NCBI RefSeq assembly: GCF_016745095.1
Contig: NZ_CP067087.1
Coordinates: 1,662,501-1,726,500, forward strand
DNA length: 64,000 bases
Direction: 5' to 3'
Source: Croceicoccus sp. YJ47
GTDB lineage: Bacteria; Pseudomonadota; Alphaproteobacteria; Sphingomonadales; Sphingomonadaceae
The first letter of the stretch is position 1; every line of letters begins with the position of its first letter. Under the pieces are notes generated by a model. The model was not told the DNA's origin. It did not search any database and worked only from the letters and a program-made list of their open reading frames with translations. Below are positions 25,258 to 34,697 of the stretch, piece after piece. The position numbers were made by a program, and so were the translations under genes.

Positions 25258-27169
25258 GGTGTGGACCGGTGGCGACCCCAACGATCCGGTGCGCACCGCG
25301 GGTGAGGACCGTCCGTCGCTGTCCGGCGGAGCGGACCGGCGCCCCGACCCACGCCCCGACCCACGGGCCGCGCGCATGACGCAGGACGAACGCGCATCCG
25401 CCCCCATCGCGCCTCACACCCCGCACGATACCGAGCATGCCCCGGCGCAGGCCGCGCCGCGCGACATGCGGGGGGAACCGGCGCTGCCCGATCTGCGTCC
25501 GCCGCAGCTCGGCGCGATCGACCGGGCCATCCGTTTTGCCTATGCGCAGGGGGTGTCGGCCCGCACGCTGACCCATCCGTTTCGTAAACCTGCGCGGCTG
25601 CGCCTGCTTGCCACGGTGGCGGAACCGGTGCCGGGCGAACGCGCCGCGGGCATGGCGCTTCGTGCCGGGCATTTCCTCGTCGCGGGAAAGCGTGTTGCCA
25701 TCGACGGTTTTACCGGGCGCGCGTTGACGCCGCTGGCCGCGGCCTACGTCCATCGTTTCGCGTGGTTGCCCGATCTGGAGGCGGCGGGCCCGCGCGACCG
25801 CATTACCGAGGTGGCGGAGGAGATCCTGCGCCGCTGGCTGCTGGTCCATCACGAAATCGGCGAAACGCCGGCATGGGGCGTGGCCGATACGGGGCACCGG
25901 CTGATGAACTGGCTCGTGCATGCGCCGCTGCTGCTGTCGGGCGGGGACAAGATGTTCCGCGCCAGCCTGCTGCGCCATGTCGCGGCGACGGCGTCGTGGC
26001 TCGACCGGCAGACGGGCCGCTCGCTCCCCGCGGCCGATGCCATTCCCGCCTGGGCCGGGCTGACCGCGGCGGGGTTGCTCCTGCCCGAAGGCAAGCCGCG
26101 CCGGCTTTATGCCGAGGCGGGGCTGATTTCCGCGTTGGGCGACGCGGTGGGCGAGGATGGCGGCATGCTGTCGCGTCGCCCCACCGATCAGCTGGAAACG
26201 ATCGTCCTGCTGCTGCGCGTGATGGCCTGCTATCGCGCGTGCCGGATGGAACCGCCGCCGCAGATGGAGGCGTTCCTCACCATGATGATGCGCGCGCTGC
26301 TCGCGCTGACCCATGCCGACGGTTCGCTCGGCAGCTGGCAGGGCGCGCTCCCGGTCGCCGCGGGCCGCATCGGGCAGCTGCTCAATGCCGCGAACCTGCG
26401 CAACCGGCCGCTGCGCGATGCCGGGCCCTGGGGGTATCAGCGCATGGCCGCCGGACAGGCCGTGGTGCAGTTCGACAGCGCGCCGCCGCCCGCCGGTCGG
26501 ACGGGGCATGGGCAGGAAACGGCGGCGGCCTGCGCCTCCACCCTCGCCATCGAATTCAGCCACCGGGACCAGCGTATCGTCGTCAATTGCGGCGGCGCGG
26601 CGGTCGTGGGCGGGGCCGTGCCGATGCGCATCCGCGACGGGCTGCGCTCCACCGCCGCGCATTCGACGCTCGTCCTTCACGATGCCGATTCGACCGAGCT
26701 TCGCGAGGACGGCACCATGGGCGCGGGCGTGCGCGAGGTGCAGCTCGAACGCGACCGCGCCGAGGCGGGCGAGGCGATGTGCGGCATCCACGACGGCTAT
26801 CTCGCGCGGTGGGGGCTGGTCCACGAACGGCAATTGTCGCTGGCGAAGACCGGGCTCCTGTTCGAAGGCATCGACATATTGACGCCGAAAAACCGCCGCG
26901 CGCGCAAGGGCACGCACCCGTTCGACATCCGCTTTCACCTCGGCCCCGGCGTCGGGGTCGACCATGCGCTGCACGGCGGGGGCATGACATTGTCGCTACC
27001 CGACGGCAGCTTCTGGCGCTTTCACAGTCCGGACGTACCGGTCGCGGTGGAAGAAAGCCTCTGGGTCGATGCCGATGGCCGTCCGCAGAACGTGCAGCAG
27101 CTCGTCCTGTCCGAAACCGTCGATGGCAAGGGCGGTGCGATCCGCTGGAGCTTTGAACGGATGAAGTGA
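25250..27169 (+). CDS. Heparinase II/III-family protein
   Basis: 639 residues from the ATG overlapping the rpe stop; a start at 25377 ([10 protein letters not shown]) would drop a low-complexity Pro/Arg-rich stretch. An alpha-helical middle part ([20 protein letters not shown], then [14 protein letters not shown]) is followed by a beta-rich C-terminal domain ([35 protein letters not shown]), the layout of the heparinase II/III family. No obvious signal peptide is seen. It may degrade or edit an acidic polysaccharide; the substrate cannot be told. Confidence 0.82.
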   Translation: MGKVWTGGDPNDPVRTAGEDRPSLSGGADRRPDPRPDPRAARMTQDERASAPIAPHTPHDTEHAPAQAAPRDMRGEPALPDLRPPQLGAIDRAIRFAYAQGVSARTLTHPFRKPARLRLLATVAEPVPGERAAGMALRAGHFLVAGKRVAIDGFTGRALTPLAAAYVHRFAWLPDLEAAGPRDRITEVAEEILRRWLLVHHEIGETPAWGVADTGHRLMNWLVHAPLLLSGGDKMFRASLLRHVAATASWLDRQTGRSLPAADAIPAWAGLTAAGLLLPEGKPRRLYAEAGLISALGDAVGEDGGMLSRRPTDQLETIVLLLRVMACYRACRMEPPPQMEAFLTMMMRALLALTHADGSLGSWQGALPVAAGRIGQLLNAANLRNRPLRDAGPWGYQRMAAGQAVVQFDSAPPPAGRTGHGQETAAACASTLAIEFSHRDQRIVVNCGGAAVVGGAVPMRIRDGLRSTAAHSTLVLHDADSTELREDGTMGAGVREVQLERDRAEAGEAMCGIHDGYLARWGLVHERQLSLAKTGLLFEGIDILTPKNRRARKGTHPFDIRFHLGPGVGVDHALHGGGMTLSLPDGSFWRFHSPDVPVAVEESLWVDADGRPQNVQQLVLSETVDGKGGAIRWSFERMK

Positions 27170-27175
27170 ACGCGG

Positions 27176-27224
27176 CCCACAGGTCAAAGCCGCGCCCCGC
27201 GCGACCGGGCGCTTGACCTGTGGG
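27176..27224. repeat. 12-bp perfect inverted repeat upstream of purH
   Basis: CCCACAGGTCAA (27176-27187) is repeated inverted as TTGACCTGTGGG (27213-27224) around a 25-nt GC-rich loop that can itself fold. It lies in the 116-bp gap between the heparinase-family gene and purH. It could be an operator, an RNA hairpin acting as a terminator without a T tract, or a processing site. Confidence 0.6.
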
Positions 27225-27285
27225 CGGCGGGGTTTATGGGCGCAGCGTGACCCCCCGTCCCGACGCCAGAGGAACCGCAAGCCCC

Positions 27286-28872
27286 ATGACCGATCTCGTC
27301 CCCGTCCGCCGCGCTCTCCTGTCCGTATCGGACAAGACGGGCCTCGCCGATCTTGGCCAGGCGCTTGCCGAGCGGGGGGTGGAGCTGGTGTCGACGGGCG
27401 GCACCGCGCGCACGCTGCGCGAGGCGGGACTGACCGTGAAGGACGTGTCCGACATCACCGGCTTCCCCGAAATGATGGACGGGCGGGTGAAGACGTTGCA
27501 CCCCATGGTGCATGGCGGTTTGCTCGCCGTGCGGGACAATCCCGAGCATGCCGCCGCGATGGAAGAGCACGGCATTGGCGCCATCGATCTCGTCGTCGTC
27601 AATCTCTACCCCTTTGCCGAAACGGTGAAGAGCGGGGCGGACCGCGACACGGTGATCGAGAATATCGACATCGGCGGCCCGTCGATGGTGCGTTCCGCGG
27701 CCAAGAACCATGCCTATGTCGCGATGCTCACCGATCCTGCCGATTACGATGAATTGCTGAACCAGATCGATGCGGGCGGCACGAAGCTGTCGTTCCGCAA
27801 GCGCATGGCCGCCAAGGCGTTCGCCGCCACCGCCGCCTATGACGCCGCGATCAGCCAGTGGTTCGCCTATGTCGATCAGGAGGAACGCTTTCCCCCCCGA
27901 CGCGCGATGGCGAGCCGGCTCGTCACCTCGCTCCGCTATGGCGAAAACCCGCATCAGAAGGCCGCGCTCTATGTGCCGGAGGGGCCGCATGTCGCCGGCC
28001 TGCCGCAGGCCGAGCAGGTGCAGGGCAAGGCCTTGTCCTACAACAATTACAACGATGCCAATGCGGCGCTCGAACTGGTGGCGGAATTCGCGGGCGGCCC
28101 GCCGACCGTCGTCATCGTGAAGCATGCCAACCCGTGCGGCGTCGCCACCGCCGATACGCTGGCCGAGGCGTGGGAACGGGCGCTGGCCTGCGATTCGGTG
28201 TCGGCATTCGGCGGCATCGTCGCGGTCAATCGCCCGCTCGACGTGGCGACGGCGGAGCGTATCGCGAAAATCTTTACCGAGGTGGTCGTGGCCCCCGGCG
28301 CCGATGACGACGCCCGCGCCGTGTTCGCGAAAAAGAAGAACCTGCGCCTGCTGCTCACCGACGGTCTGCCCGATGCGCGCCGCGCCGGCGTGACGCAGGT
28401 CGTGATAGCGGGCGGATTGCTGGTGCAGGACCGCGACGCGGCCCATGTCAGCCCGGCCGATCTGAAAGTCGTGACGAAGCGCGCGCCGACCGATGCGGAG
28501 CTGAAGGATTGCCTGTTCGCATGGACGGTCGCCCGCCACGTGAAATCGAACGCCATCGTCTATGCCAAGGACGGGCAGACCGCCGGTATCGGCGCGGGAC
28601 AGATGAACCGCCGCGACAGCGCGCGCATCGCCGCAATGAAAGCCGCCGAGGCCGCCGAAACCTACGGCTGGAGCGAGGCGAAGACGGTCGGCAGCGCGGT
28701 GGCGTCGGATGCGTTCTTCCCCTTTGCCGACGGGCTTCTCGCCGCGTCGGAGGCAGGCGCCACCGCGGTGATTCAGCCAGGCGGTTCGATCCGCGACGAC
28801 GAGGTGATCGCCGCCGCGGACGCGGCCGGGCTCGCCATGGTGTTCACCGGCATGCGGCATTTTCGCCACTGA
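27286..28872 (+). CDS. purH: Bifunctional AICAR formyltransferase / IMP cyclohydrolase PurH
   Basis: 528 residues, the normal length. The IMP cyclohydrolase half has [20 protein letters not shown] and [13 protein letters not shown]; the formyltransferase half has [20 protein letters not shown] and [20 protein letters not shown], ending with [20 protein letters not shown]. It catalyses the last two steps of purine synthesis. The start at 27286 follows AGAGGAACCGC. Confidence 0.98.
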   Translation: MTDLVPVRRALLSVSDKTGLADLGQALAERGVELVSTGGTARTLREAGLTVKDVSDITGFPEMMDGRVKTLHPMVHGGLLAVRDNPEHAAAMEEHGIGAIDLVVVNLYPFAETVKSGADRDTVIENIDIGGPSMVRSAAKNHAYVAMLTDPADYDELLNQIDAGGTKLSFRKRMAAKAFAATAAYDAAISQWFAYVDQEERFPPRRAMASRLVTSLRYGENPHQKAALYVPEGPHVAGLPQAEQVQGKALSYNNYNDANAALELVAEFAGGPPTVVIVKHANPCGVATADTLAEAWERALACDSVSAFGGIVAVNRPLDVATAERIAKIFTEVVVAPGADDDARAVFAKKKNLRLLLTDGLPDARRAGVTQVVIAGGLLVQDRDAAHVSPADLKVVTKRAPTDAELKDCLFAWTVARHVKSNAIVYAKDGQTAGIGAGQMNRRDSARIAAMKAAEAAETYGWSEAKTVGSAVASDAFFPFADGLLAASEAGATAVIQPGGSIRDDEVIAAADAAGLAMVFTGMRHFRH

Positions 28873-28938
28873 TGGAAACGGGTTGGGGCAGGGCGGCATT
28901 CAGCGCGCGCTCATGGCGACTTGTGTAGAACGGTCGCC

Positions 28939-29079
28939 ATGAAAACCGAAAACCCTTCCCTGTCCGATACCGCCCTTGTGTCCCGCCTTGCGCTCGGCTT
29001 CGGCCTTGGCGCGGGCTTGCTGTCCTTCATCAACGGCCATGCCTTCATTGCGCCCGTCGCGGCGATGGTGGCGTCATGA
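28939..29079 (+). CDS. Small hypothetical protein
   Basis: 46 residues: MKTENPSLSDTALVSRLALG followed by a hydrophobic Gly/Ala-rich helix and a stop that overlaps the msrA start (ATGA). A single membrane segment is likely. The overlap with msrA supports translation, but no family is recognised. Confidence 0.5.
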   Translation: MKTENPSLSDTALVSRLALGFGLGAGLLSFINGHAFIAPVAAMVAS

Positions 29080-29756
29080 TGGGTTGGGCACGAGGCGTCG
29101 CGCTCGGCGTGTCAGCATCGGTGCTGGCGTCGTGCATGACCCCGGCGATGGCGGCGGAGGAACCGGTGAATGCACCGGCCGCGACCGCCCCGGCGAGCGA
29201 GCATGGCACGCAGACGGCGATATTTGCCGGCGGCTGTTTCTGGGGCGTGGAGGCGGTGTTCAGCCATGTAAACGGCGTGAAGAGCGCGGTTTCCGGCTAT
29301 CACGGCGGGACGAAGGCCGACGCCGATTACAGCGCGGTCAGCGCAGGCGGCACCCGCCATGCTGAGGCGGTCAAGGTCACCTACGACCCGGCCGTCGTGC
29401 GCTACGACGAATTGCTGCGGATCTATTTTTCGGTCGTGGCCGACCCGACCCTGCTCAACCGGCAGGGCCCCGACCGCGGGCCGCAATATCGCAGCGCCAT
29501 CGTCCCGACGAGCCGCCATCAGGCCAAGATCGCCCGCGGCTATATCGCGCAGCTCGACAAGGTGGGGTTGTGGGACCGTCCCATCGTGACGCGGCTGGAG
29601 CGGTTGCAGACCTTCTACCCGGCGGAAACCTATCATCAGGATTTCGCGCTCAAGAACCCGCGCCATGGCTATATCGTGCGGTGGGATGCGCCGAAGGTGC
29701 GCAATCTGAAGGCGATGTACCCCGACGATTACCGGGTCCGTTTCGTCACCGGATAA
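29076..29756 (+). CDS. msrA: Peptide methionine sulfoxide reductase MsrA, exported lipoprotein
   Basis: 226 residues. An N-terminal signal with a lipobox (LASC, about residue 20) precedes the catalytic domain with IFAGGCFWGVEAVFSHVNGV, KSAVSGYHGG and FYPAETYHQDF. The Cys of GGCFWG is the active-site residue. It reduces methionine-S-sulfoxide, here most likely in the periplasm. A matching exported MsrB lies at 36704-37192. Confidence 0.93.
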   Translation: MMGWARGVALGVSASVLASCMTPAMAAEEPVNAPAATAPASEHGTQTAIFAGGCFWGVEAVFSHVNGVKSAVSGYHGGTKADADYSAVSAGGTRHAEAVKVTYDPAVVRYDELLRIYFSVVADPTLLNRQGPDRGPQYRSAIVPTSRHQAKIARGYIAQLDKVGLWDRPIVTRLERLQTFYPAETYHQDFALKNPRHGYIVRWDAPKVRNLKAMYPDDYRVRFVTG

Positions 29757-29793
29757 GCGCGCCCCATTTGCCAGCGCGCGCCGGGCCACCTAT

Positions 29794-30267
29794 ATGGAGG
29801 GCATGTCCTGCTCCGCCCACGCGCATGTCGAACACCATGGAACCGCCCTCGTGACCGAGGCGCGCGGCGTGCTGACCGACGCGGGCGAACAATGGACCGA
29901 CATGCGGGCGCGGGTGTTCGACGCGCTGGCGAATCGCGATGCGCCGGCATCGGCTTACGACATTGCGGAAACACTCTCCGCATCGGAGGGGCGACGCGTT
30001 GCGGCCAATAGCGTGTATCGCATTCTCGACCTGTTCGTACGAACCAATCTGGCTAATCGGATTGAAAGCGCCAACGCCTATCTGGTGAACAGCCATCCCG
30101 GTTGCCGGCACGATTGCATCTTCCTGATCTGCGATCATTGCGGGCGGGCCGAGCATGTCGATGACGACCGGCTGACCCATTCGCTTCGCGAGGCGGCGGA
30201 CAAGGCGGGTTTTTCCGATGTGCGCCCGGTCGTCGAGCTGCGCGGGACGTGCGCGGCCTGCAACTAG
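29794..30267 (+). CDS. Fur-family metal regulator (Zur-like)
   Basis: 157 residues. The winged helix is in AYDIAETLSASEGRRVAANS, VYRILDLFV, and the metal-binding C terminus has HPGCRHDCIFLICDHCGRAE and two final Cys in CAAC. The His-rich N terminus (SAHAHVEHHG) and the Cys pairs suit zinc, so Zur is the likeliest member. A start at 29803 (MSCSAHAH) is possible. It probably acts on zinc uptake genes outside the window. Confidence 0.82.
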   Translation: MEGMSCSAHAHVEHHGTALVTEARGVLTDAGEQWTDMRARVFDALANRDAPASAYDIAETLSASEGRRVAANSVYRILDLFVRTNLANRIESANAYLVNSHPGCRHDCIFLICDHCGRAEHVDDDRLTHSLREAADKAGFSDVRPVVELRGTCAACN

Positions 30268-30270
30268 GCG

Positions 30271-30948
30271 CTACGCGTCTTCGCCGTAATTTTCGCCCGC
30301 GTCTCCGCCTGCCTGCTGTTGCATCACGCGCACGGCGCGCGCCATCGCTTCGAACCGGAAAGTCTCCACGAAGGCGAGGCCATATTCCCTTTGCTTGCGC
30401 CAGCGCACGGTCGCGACGACATCGCCCAGTTCGGGAATGGCGAGTTTGAGCCGCTGATCGATCGCGAAATGGGCGGCGCATAGGATGCAGGCCCCCTCGT
30501 GCGAGAGATTGCGGATGGTGACGTCCTGCGTCCCGCTGAGTGCGTGGACATGGCTCGGAACCGCAACGGCGACGCGGATCGCACGTTTTTCATAAGGCCC
30601 CTGCGGACACAGCAACCTCTGCCGGTCGGCCTGCTCGCAAAGGCGAAACCCCGCTTCGGTCCCGCGTTGCCAGATCAGCATGACGGCGATCGTCTCCCCG
30701 TCGCCGAACGCCAGCTCCATCGGCGATACGCGCATCGGCAAGGGCCCGAACAGCCGCACCCGAAGCCGGTCCTCCCCCACTTCGCGCAGGACGCAGGGAA
30801 ATTCGCCGCCCTCGCCGACGAGCTTGGCAAAGCGGATGATCGTGGTCCGGCCGTCCCCGCCGCCGTCGAAGGGGGCGGGCCGGGTAAAGCTGTTCGTCTG
30901 CTGCATGGTTTCGCATTGCCCCTGTTCGCGCCCCGTCGACAGGCTCAT
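30271..30948 (-). CDS. PilZ-domain protein (c-di-GMP receptor)
   Basis: 225 residues. The C-terminal domain carries YEKRAIRVAVAVPSHVHALS and IRNLSHEGACILCA; the NxSxxG part is the second half of the PilZ signature for binding c-di-GMP, preceded by an Arg-rich first half. The N-terminal half resembles a second PilZ-like barrel without a clear motif. c-di-GMP receptors often control flagella or polysaccharide production, but nothing here shows the target. Confidence 0.8.
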   Translation of the reverse strand: MSLSTGREQGQCETMQQTNSFTRPAPFDGGGDGRTTIIRFAKLVGEGGEFPCVLREVGEDRLRVRLFGPLPMRVSPMELAFGDGETIAVMLIWQRGTEAGFRLCEQADRQRLLCPQGPYEKRAIRVAVAVPSHVHALSGTQDVTIRNLSHEGACILCAAHFAIDQRLKLAIPELGDVVATVRWRKQREYGLAFVETFRFEAMARAVRVMQQQAGGDAGENYGEDA

Positions 30949-31053
30949 CGCACCGAAGAGCGAAACCCATCCTCCATCGGGGGTAAGGGGAATTGGTTAA
31001 GGAGGCGTTTGCAAATCCTAAAGATCGGTCCGGAACCGGGTATGGGATGCGCA

Positions 31054-31138
31054 TGGTGCGGGCGGCGGGACTCGAACCCGCACGAGCACAGCTCAGGGGA
31101 TTTTAAGTCCCCGGCGTCTACCATTCCGCCACGCCCGC
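31054..31138 (-). tRNA. tRNA-Leu (UAA)
   Basis: On the minus strand the 85-nt sequence starts GCGGGCGTGGCGGAATGGTA and ends GCCCGCACCA, with a long variable arm as in class II tRNAs. The anticodon arm GGGGACTTAAAATCCCC gives anticodon TAA. The encoded CCA is present. Confidence 0.95.
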
Positions 31139-31286
31139 ACGCTGCGCGCCCCGTGTTAGCCGCCCGCCAGCCGCGCCGCAATCGGTGACTTCGAGTGAGG
31201 GTTTCGGGCTCTTTTCGCGGAGAACCAGCGAGGCCGGAGCATCGGGAAAACGCCTGCCTCGCGGCAATCCCGGGGCCTGGCGCGCG

Positions 31287-31571
31287 TCAATCGGTGTCGT
31301 TGAGCCGTTCGCGCATTTCCTTGCCCGGCTTGAAATAGGGGACGCGCTTTGCCGGGACGTCCACCGCTTCGCCGGTGCGCGGATTGCGCCCCGTGCGGCC
31401 GTCGCGCTGCCGTGTGGAGAAGGCGCCGAACCCGCGCAGTTCGACCCGCCCGTCCTTGGCCAGCTGATCGCTGATGGCGTCGAAGAACACGGTCACGATC
31501 GCATCGACTTCGTCGGGACGAAGCTCCGGATTCTCGGCGCTTAGTTCTTGAACAAGTTCGGACCGTATCAT
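31287..31571 (-). CDS. ihfB: Integration host factor beta subunit
   Basis: 94 residues. [20 protein letters not shown] is followed by [20 protein letters not shown] and [20 protein letters not shown], the DNA-bending beta arm of IHF/HU proteins. The length and the absence of HU-type sequence favour IhfB. It would bind sites that help sigma-54 promoters in the flagellar region, among others. Confidence 0.93.
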   Translation of the reverse strand: MIRSELVQELSAENPELRPDEVDAIVTVFFDAISDQLAKDGRVELRGFGAFSTRQRDGRTGRNPRTGEAVDVPAKRVPYFKPGKEMRERLNDTD

Positions 31572-31735
31572 CGTATTCCTTGGGTATGGTTTGTGCGCGA
31601 CCCGCGAGATTCGATTTGTGTCATGGCAGGTGGAGCCCCCCTCCATGGCCGATGGATCGAAAGATCCTGAATGCCCTGCTCCTAGGGATTTCTACCTAGA
31701 ACAGAAACGCCCTTACTTCCATAGATCCCGCAATA

Positions 31736-32080
31736 TCAATCCGCAAAGGCGTCGGATGCGGTAAGATCCGCAATATCGATGTCGAGCAACCGCATCCGTG
31801 CGGCGATATCAGGCCATTCGGCGTTCAGGAACTGGCGGCGTTCTGCCTGCTTCAAACGTTGCCGTGCCCCTTCGAGCACGCGAATGCCGATGCCGCGCTG
31901 CACCTCGATCAGGCCGTCGTCCTGAAACTGCTGATAGGCCTTGGCAACGGTGAGCGGATTGGCGCCCTGATCCGCGGCGAAGGCGCGCACCGATGGCAGC
32001 ATCTCCCCTTCGCAGAACGTCCCGTCGATAATGGCGGCCGCGATGATTTCGCGCAGGCGCATGTAGACAGGCTTTGCCAT
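31736..32080 (-). CDS. GntR-family regulator (YtrA type)
   Basis: 114 residues from MAKPVYMRLREIIAAAIIDG; an in-frame start at 32161 or 32182 would add a poorly conserved Pro/Ala stretch. The winged-helix motif FAADQGANPLTVAKAYQQFQ, then DDGLIEVQRGIGIRV, is that of GntR. The short helical C terminus without an effector domain suits the YtrA subgroup. Its target is not apparent. Confidence 0.85.
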   Translation of the reverse strand: MAKPVYMRLREIIAAAIIDGTFCEGEMLPSVRAFAADQGANPLTVAKAYQQFQDDGLIEVQRGIGIRVLEGARQRLKQAERRQFLNAEWPDIAARMRLLDIDIADLTASDAFAD

Positions 32081-32330
32081 ACCAGCCCCCGCACCCGGCA
32101 AGGGCGCCACGGACCGGGTACCGGCGGGGCGGTTTGCGGTCGTGGCGGCTCGATCGGGCATGGTGGTATAGTGCCATAACACAGCGAGTCGGTCAATTGC
32201 GCAGGTGACGCTTCGTGCGCTGCGGCTTCGCGATCAACCCGGTTTCGGACGAAACAAATGCGCTTCACATCAACGCAATATGCTTTAGGGTCGCGCGCTT
32301 GTGAAAATATAATCGGGGGATCGATCGCTC

Positions 32331-33899
32331 ATGGCGACCCAATACGCGCAGGACGGCGACGCAGCCGGCACGTTTCTCGGCCATCCCAAAGGCCTTTTCG
32401 TGCTGTTCTTCGCCGAGATGTGGGAGCGTTTTTCCTATTACGGAATGCGCGCCCTGCTCATTTTCTACCTCACCCAGCACTGGCTCTTTTCCGATAGCCA
32501 GTCCGGCGTCATCTACGGCGCCTATACCGCGCTCGTCTACATCACCCCGGTTCTGGGCGGCTATCTCGCCGACAAATATATCGGGCAGCGCAAGGCGACC
32601 GCGTTCGGGGCGATGCTGCTGACTTTCGGTCATTTCCTGATGGCGTTCGAAGGGACCGGCGGCCAGGACGATGCAACGATCAACATCTTCTGGCTCGCGC
32701 TCAGCTTCATCATCATGGGCACCGGCTTTCTGAAGGCGAACATCTCGGTCATGGTGGGGCAGCTTTATCCCCGCACCGACGTGCGCCGCGACGGCGCGTA
32801 TACGATCTTCTACGTCGGCATTAACCTCGGCGCGGCGTTCGGTTCGCTGCTCTGCGGCTATCTGGGTCAGACCTATGGCTGGGCCTATGGCTTTGGCGCG
32901 GCGGGTGTCGGCATGCTGGCCGGCCTCATCGTGTTCACCATTTTCCGCCCCCTGCTGCTGGGCCGCGGCGAACCGCCGATCGCTTTGTCGAAGGCGCGCG
33001 AACTTACCATCTACGCCGTTTCGGTCGCGGGCATCGCGGTCCTGTGGGCACTGATCCAGTATCAGGAAATGGTCGGCTGGCTGCTCATGGTGGCGGGCGT
33101 CATCCTCGTGGGCTACGTGTTGATCGTGGCGGTGACGAAGCTGGAGCGGCATGATCGCGACCGGATTTTTGCCGCGATGTTCCTCATCATCGGGTCGATC
33201 CTGTTCTGGGCCCTGTTCGAGCAGGCGGGCTCCTCGCTCAACCTGTTCACCGACCGCCATGTCGATCGCGGCGGCGTTCCGGCCTCCATGTTCCAGTCGA
33301 TCAATGCGATCTATATCGTGCTGCTCGGCCCGGTGTTCGCGGGTCTGTGGACGCTACTCGGCCGCAAGGGGCTCGAACCCTCGGCTCCGGCCAAGTTCGG
33401 CCTAGCGCTGTTGCAACTAGGCGCGGGTTTCCTCGTGCTGGTCGCGGGTGCGGCGGCGGCGGGGCCGGCATTGGTGCCGGTCCTGTTCATCTTCCTCATC
33501 TATCTGCTGCACACCACGGGTGAGCTTTGCCTGTCGCCGGTCGGTCTGTCGGCGATGAACCGTCTGGCCCCGGCGCACATGGCCTCGCTCATCATGGGGA
33601 CCTGGTTCTTCGCATCGGCGACCGGCAATTTCGTCGCCGGCCTGATCGCGGCGGCGACCGGATCCGAGGCGGCGAGCGGCGAAGGTGCGGCGCGCGAAAC
33701 GGTGATGGGCGTGTACAGCCAGATCGGCTGGATCTCCATCGGCGTCGGCGTGGTCGTGCTGGTGATTTCGCCGCTGATCAAGAAGCTGATGCACCTCGAC
33801 ACGCTGGCCGATAACAATGTCGGCGACGACCTCCTGGGTCAGGCCGAAGTCGGCGAGCAGCAGGCCGCCGGGGTTCACCCCGAAACCCGGCCCAGCTAA
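32331..33899 (+). CDS. POT-family proton-dependent peptide transporter
   Basis: 522 residues. Near the N terminus FFAEMWERFSYYGMRALLIF matches the conserved ExxERxxYYG motif for proton coupling, followed by GGYLADKYIGQRKAT. About twelve to fourteen membrane segments fill the rest. It imports di- and tripeptides through the inner membrane. A terminator follows at 33924. Confidence 0.92.
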   Translation: MATQYAQDGDAAGTFLGHPKGLFVLFFAEMWERFSYYGMRALLIFYLTQHWLFSDSQSGVIYGAYTALVYITPVLGGYLADKYIGQRKATAFGAMLLTFGHFLMAFEGTGGQDDATINIFWLALSFIIMGTGFLKANISVMVGQLYPRTDVRRDGAYTIFYVGINLGAAFGSLLCGYLGQTYGWAYGFGAAGVGMLAGLIVFTIFRPLLLGRGEPPIALSKARELTIYAVSVAGIAVLWALIQYQEMVGWLLMVAGVILVGYVLIVAVTKLERHDRDRIFAAMFLIIGSILFWALFEQAGSSLNLFTDRHVDRGGVPASMFQSINAIYIVLLGPVFAGLWTLLGRKGLEPSAPAKFGLALLQLGAGFLVLVAGAAAAGPALVPVLFIFLIYLLHTTGELCLSPVGLSAMNRLAPAHMASLIMGTWFFASATGNFVAGLIAAATGSEAASGEGAARETVMGVYSQIGWISIGVGVVVLVISPLIKKLMHLDTLADNNVGDDLLGQAEVGEQQAAGVHPETRPS

Positions 33900-33923
33900 A
33901 CCCGGCCGCCCTGCCGAACCACG

Positions 33924-33958
33924 ACGCCCCCGCCGCCCCGCGCGCCGGGGGGCGTTTT
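33924..33958 (+). terminator. Rho-independent terminator after the peptide transporter
   Basis: ACGCCCCC (33924-33931) pairs with GGGGGCGT (33948-33955), and TTTT (33955-33958) follows. It lies 25 bp after the transporter stop and just before the NnrU-like gene. Confidence 0.75.
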
Positions 33959-33974
33959 GCTACAAGGACCGGCC

Positions 33975-34656
33975 ATGACCGATATTTCTCTCCTGCTCTC
34001 CGCCGCGATCGTGTTCGTGGGCACGCATATCCTGCTCTCCGGCCCGCTTCGCCCGCTTGTGGCCGGGTGGCTGGGGGAGCGCGGCTTTGCCATCGCCTAC
34101 TCGCTCATCGCGCTCGTCACGCTGGGCTGGATGGTGCGCGCGTTCCGTCATGCGCCCGCCGCGCCGATGCTGTGGGACGGGTGGCATATCGCAAGCTGGC
34201 TTGCGGGGAGCGTGCTGACGCTGCTGGCGCTGGTCTTCCTCCTCGGCAGCGTGGTGCGCAATCCGGCCCTCCCGCACCCGGAGGCGGAGGCCGTGGCACA
34301 GGCGCGCGAGGCGACCGGCATCTTTGCCGTCACCCGCCATCCGATGATGTGGGGCATCGCCCTGTGGGCCGCGGCGCATATCGTGGTCGCGCCCAATCCG
34401 CGCACGCTGGTCCTTGCCGGCGCGCTCGGGTTTCTCGCCCTCGCCGGCTCCCGCGCTTCAGGACGGGCGCAAGGCGCGCCACATGGGCAAGACATGGGCG
34501 GCATGGCGGGCGCGCACGACCTTCTGGCCCCGGCTATCGCGGCTGGGTTCGGTGCGCTGGCCGTTCTGGGTGGGGGCGGCGGTGCTCTGGCTCGCCATTA
34601 CTCGGGCGCACGGGCCGGTCGGCGGGATTCCCGCCGGGCTCTGGCGCTGGTTGTGA
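33975..34656 (+). pseudogene. NnrU-family membrane protein, frameshifted as read
   Basis: The first frame encodes MTDISLLLSAAIVFVGTHIL and further membrane segments up to ARDATG-like text (REATGIFAVTRHPMMWGIAL, a NnrU/methyltransferase-like motif). From about 34425-34455 the expected continuation (PALQDGRKARHMGKTWAAWR, then ARTTFWPRLS) lies in another frame and ends at 34656. The 682-bp span is one base over a multiple of three. The break lies near a CTCCCGCG run. It is a frameshift in a gene of unclear function, or an assembly error. Confidence 0.78.
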
Positions 34657-34697
34657 GGCGGCCTTAATGCGCCGCCTCTCACGCGGGAGAGGGCCGC

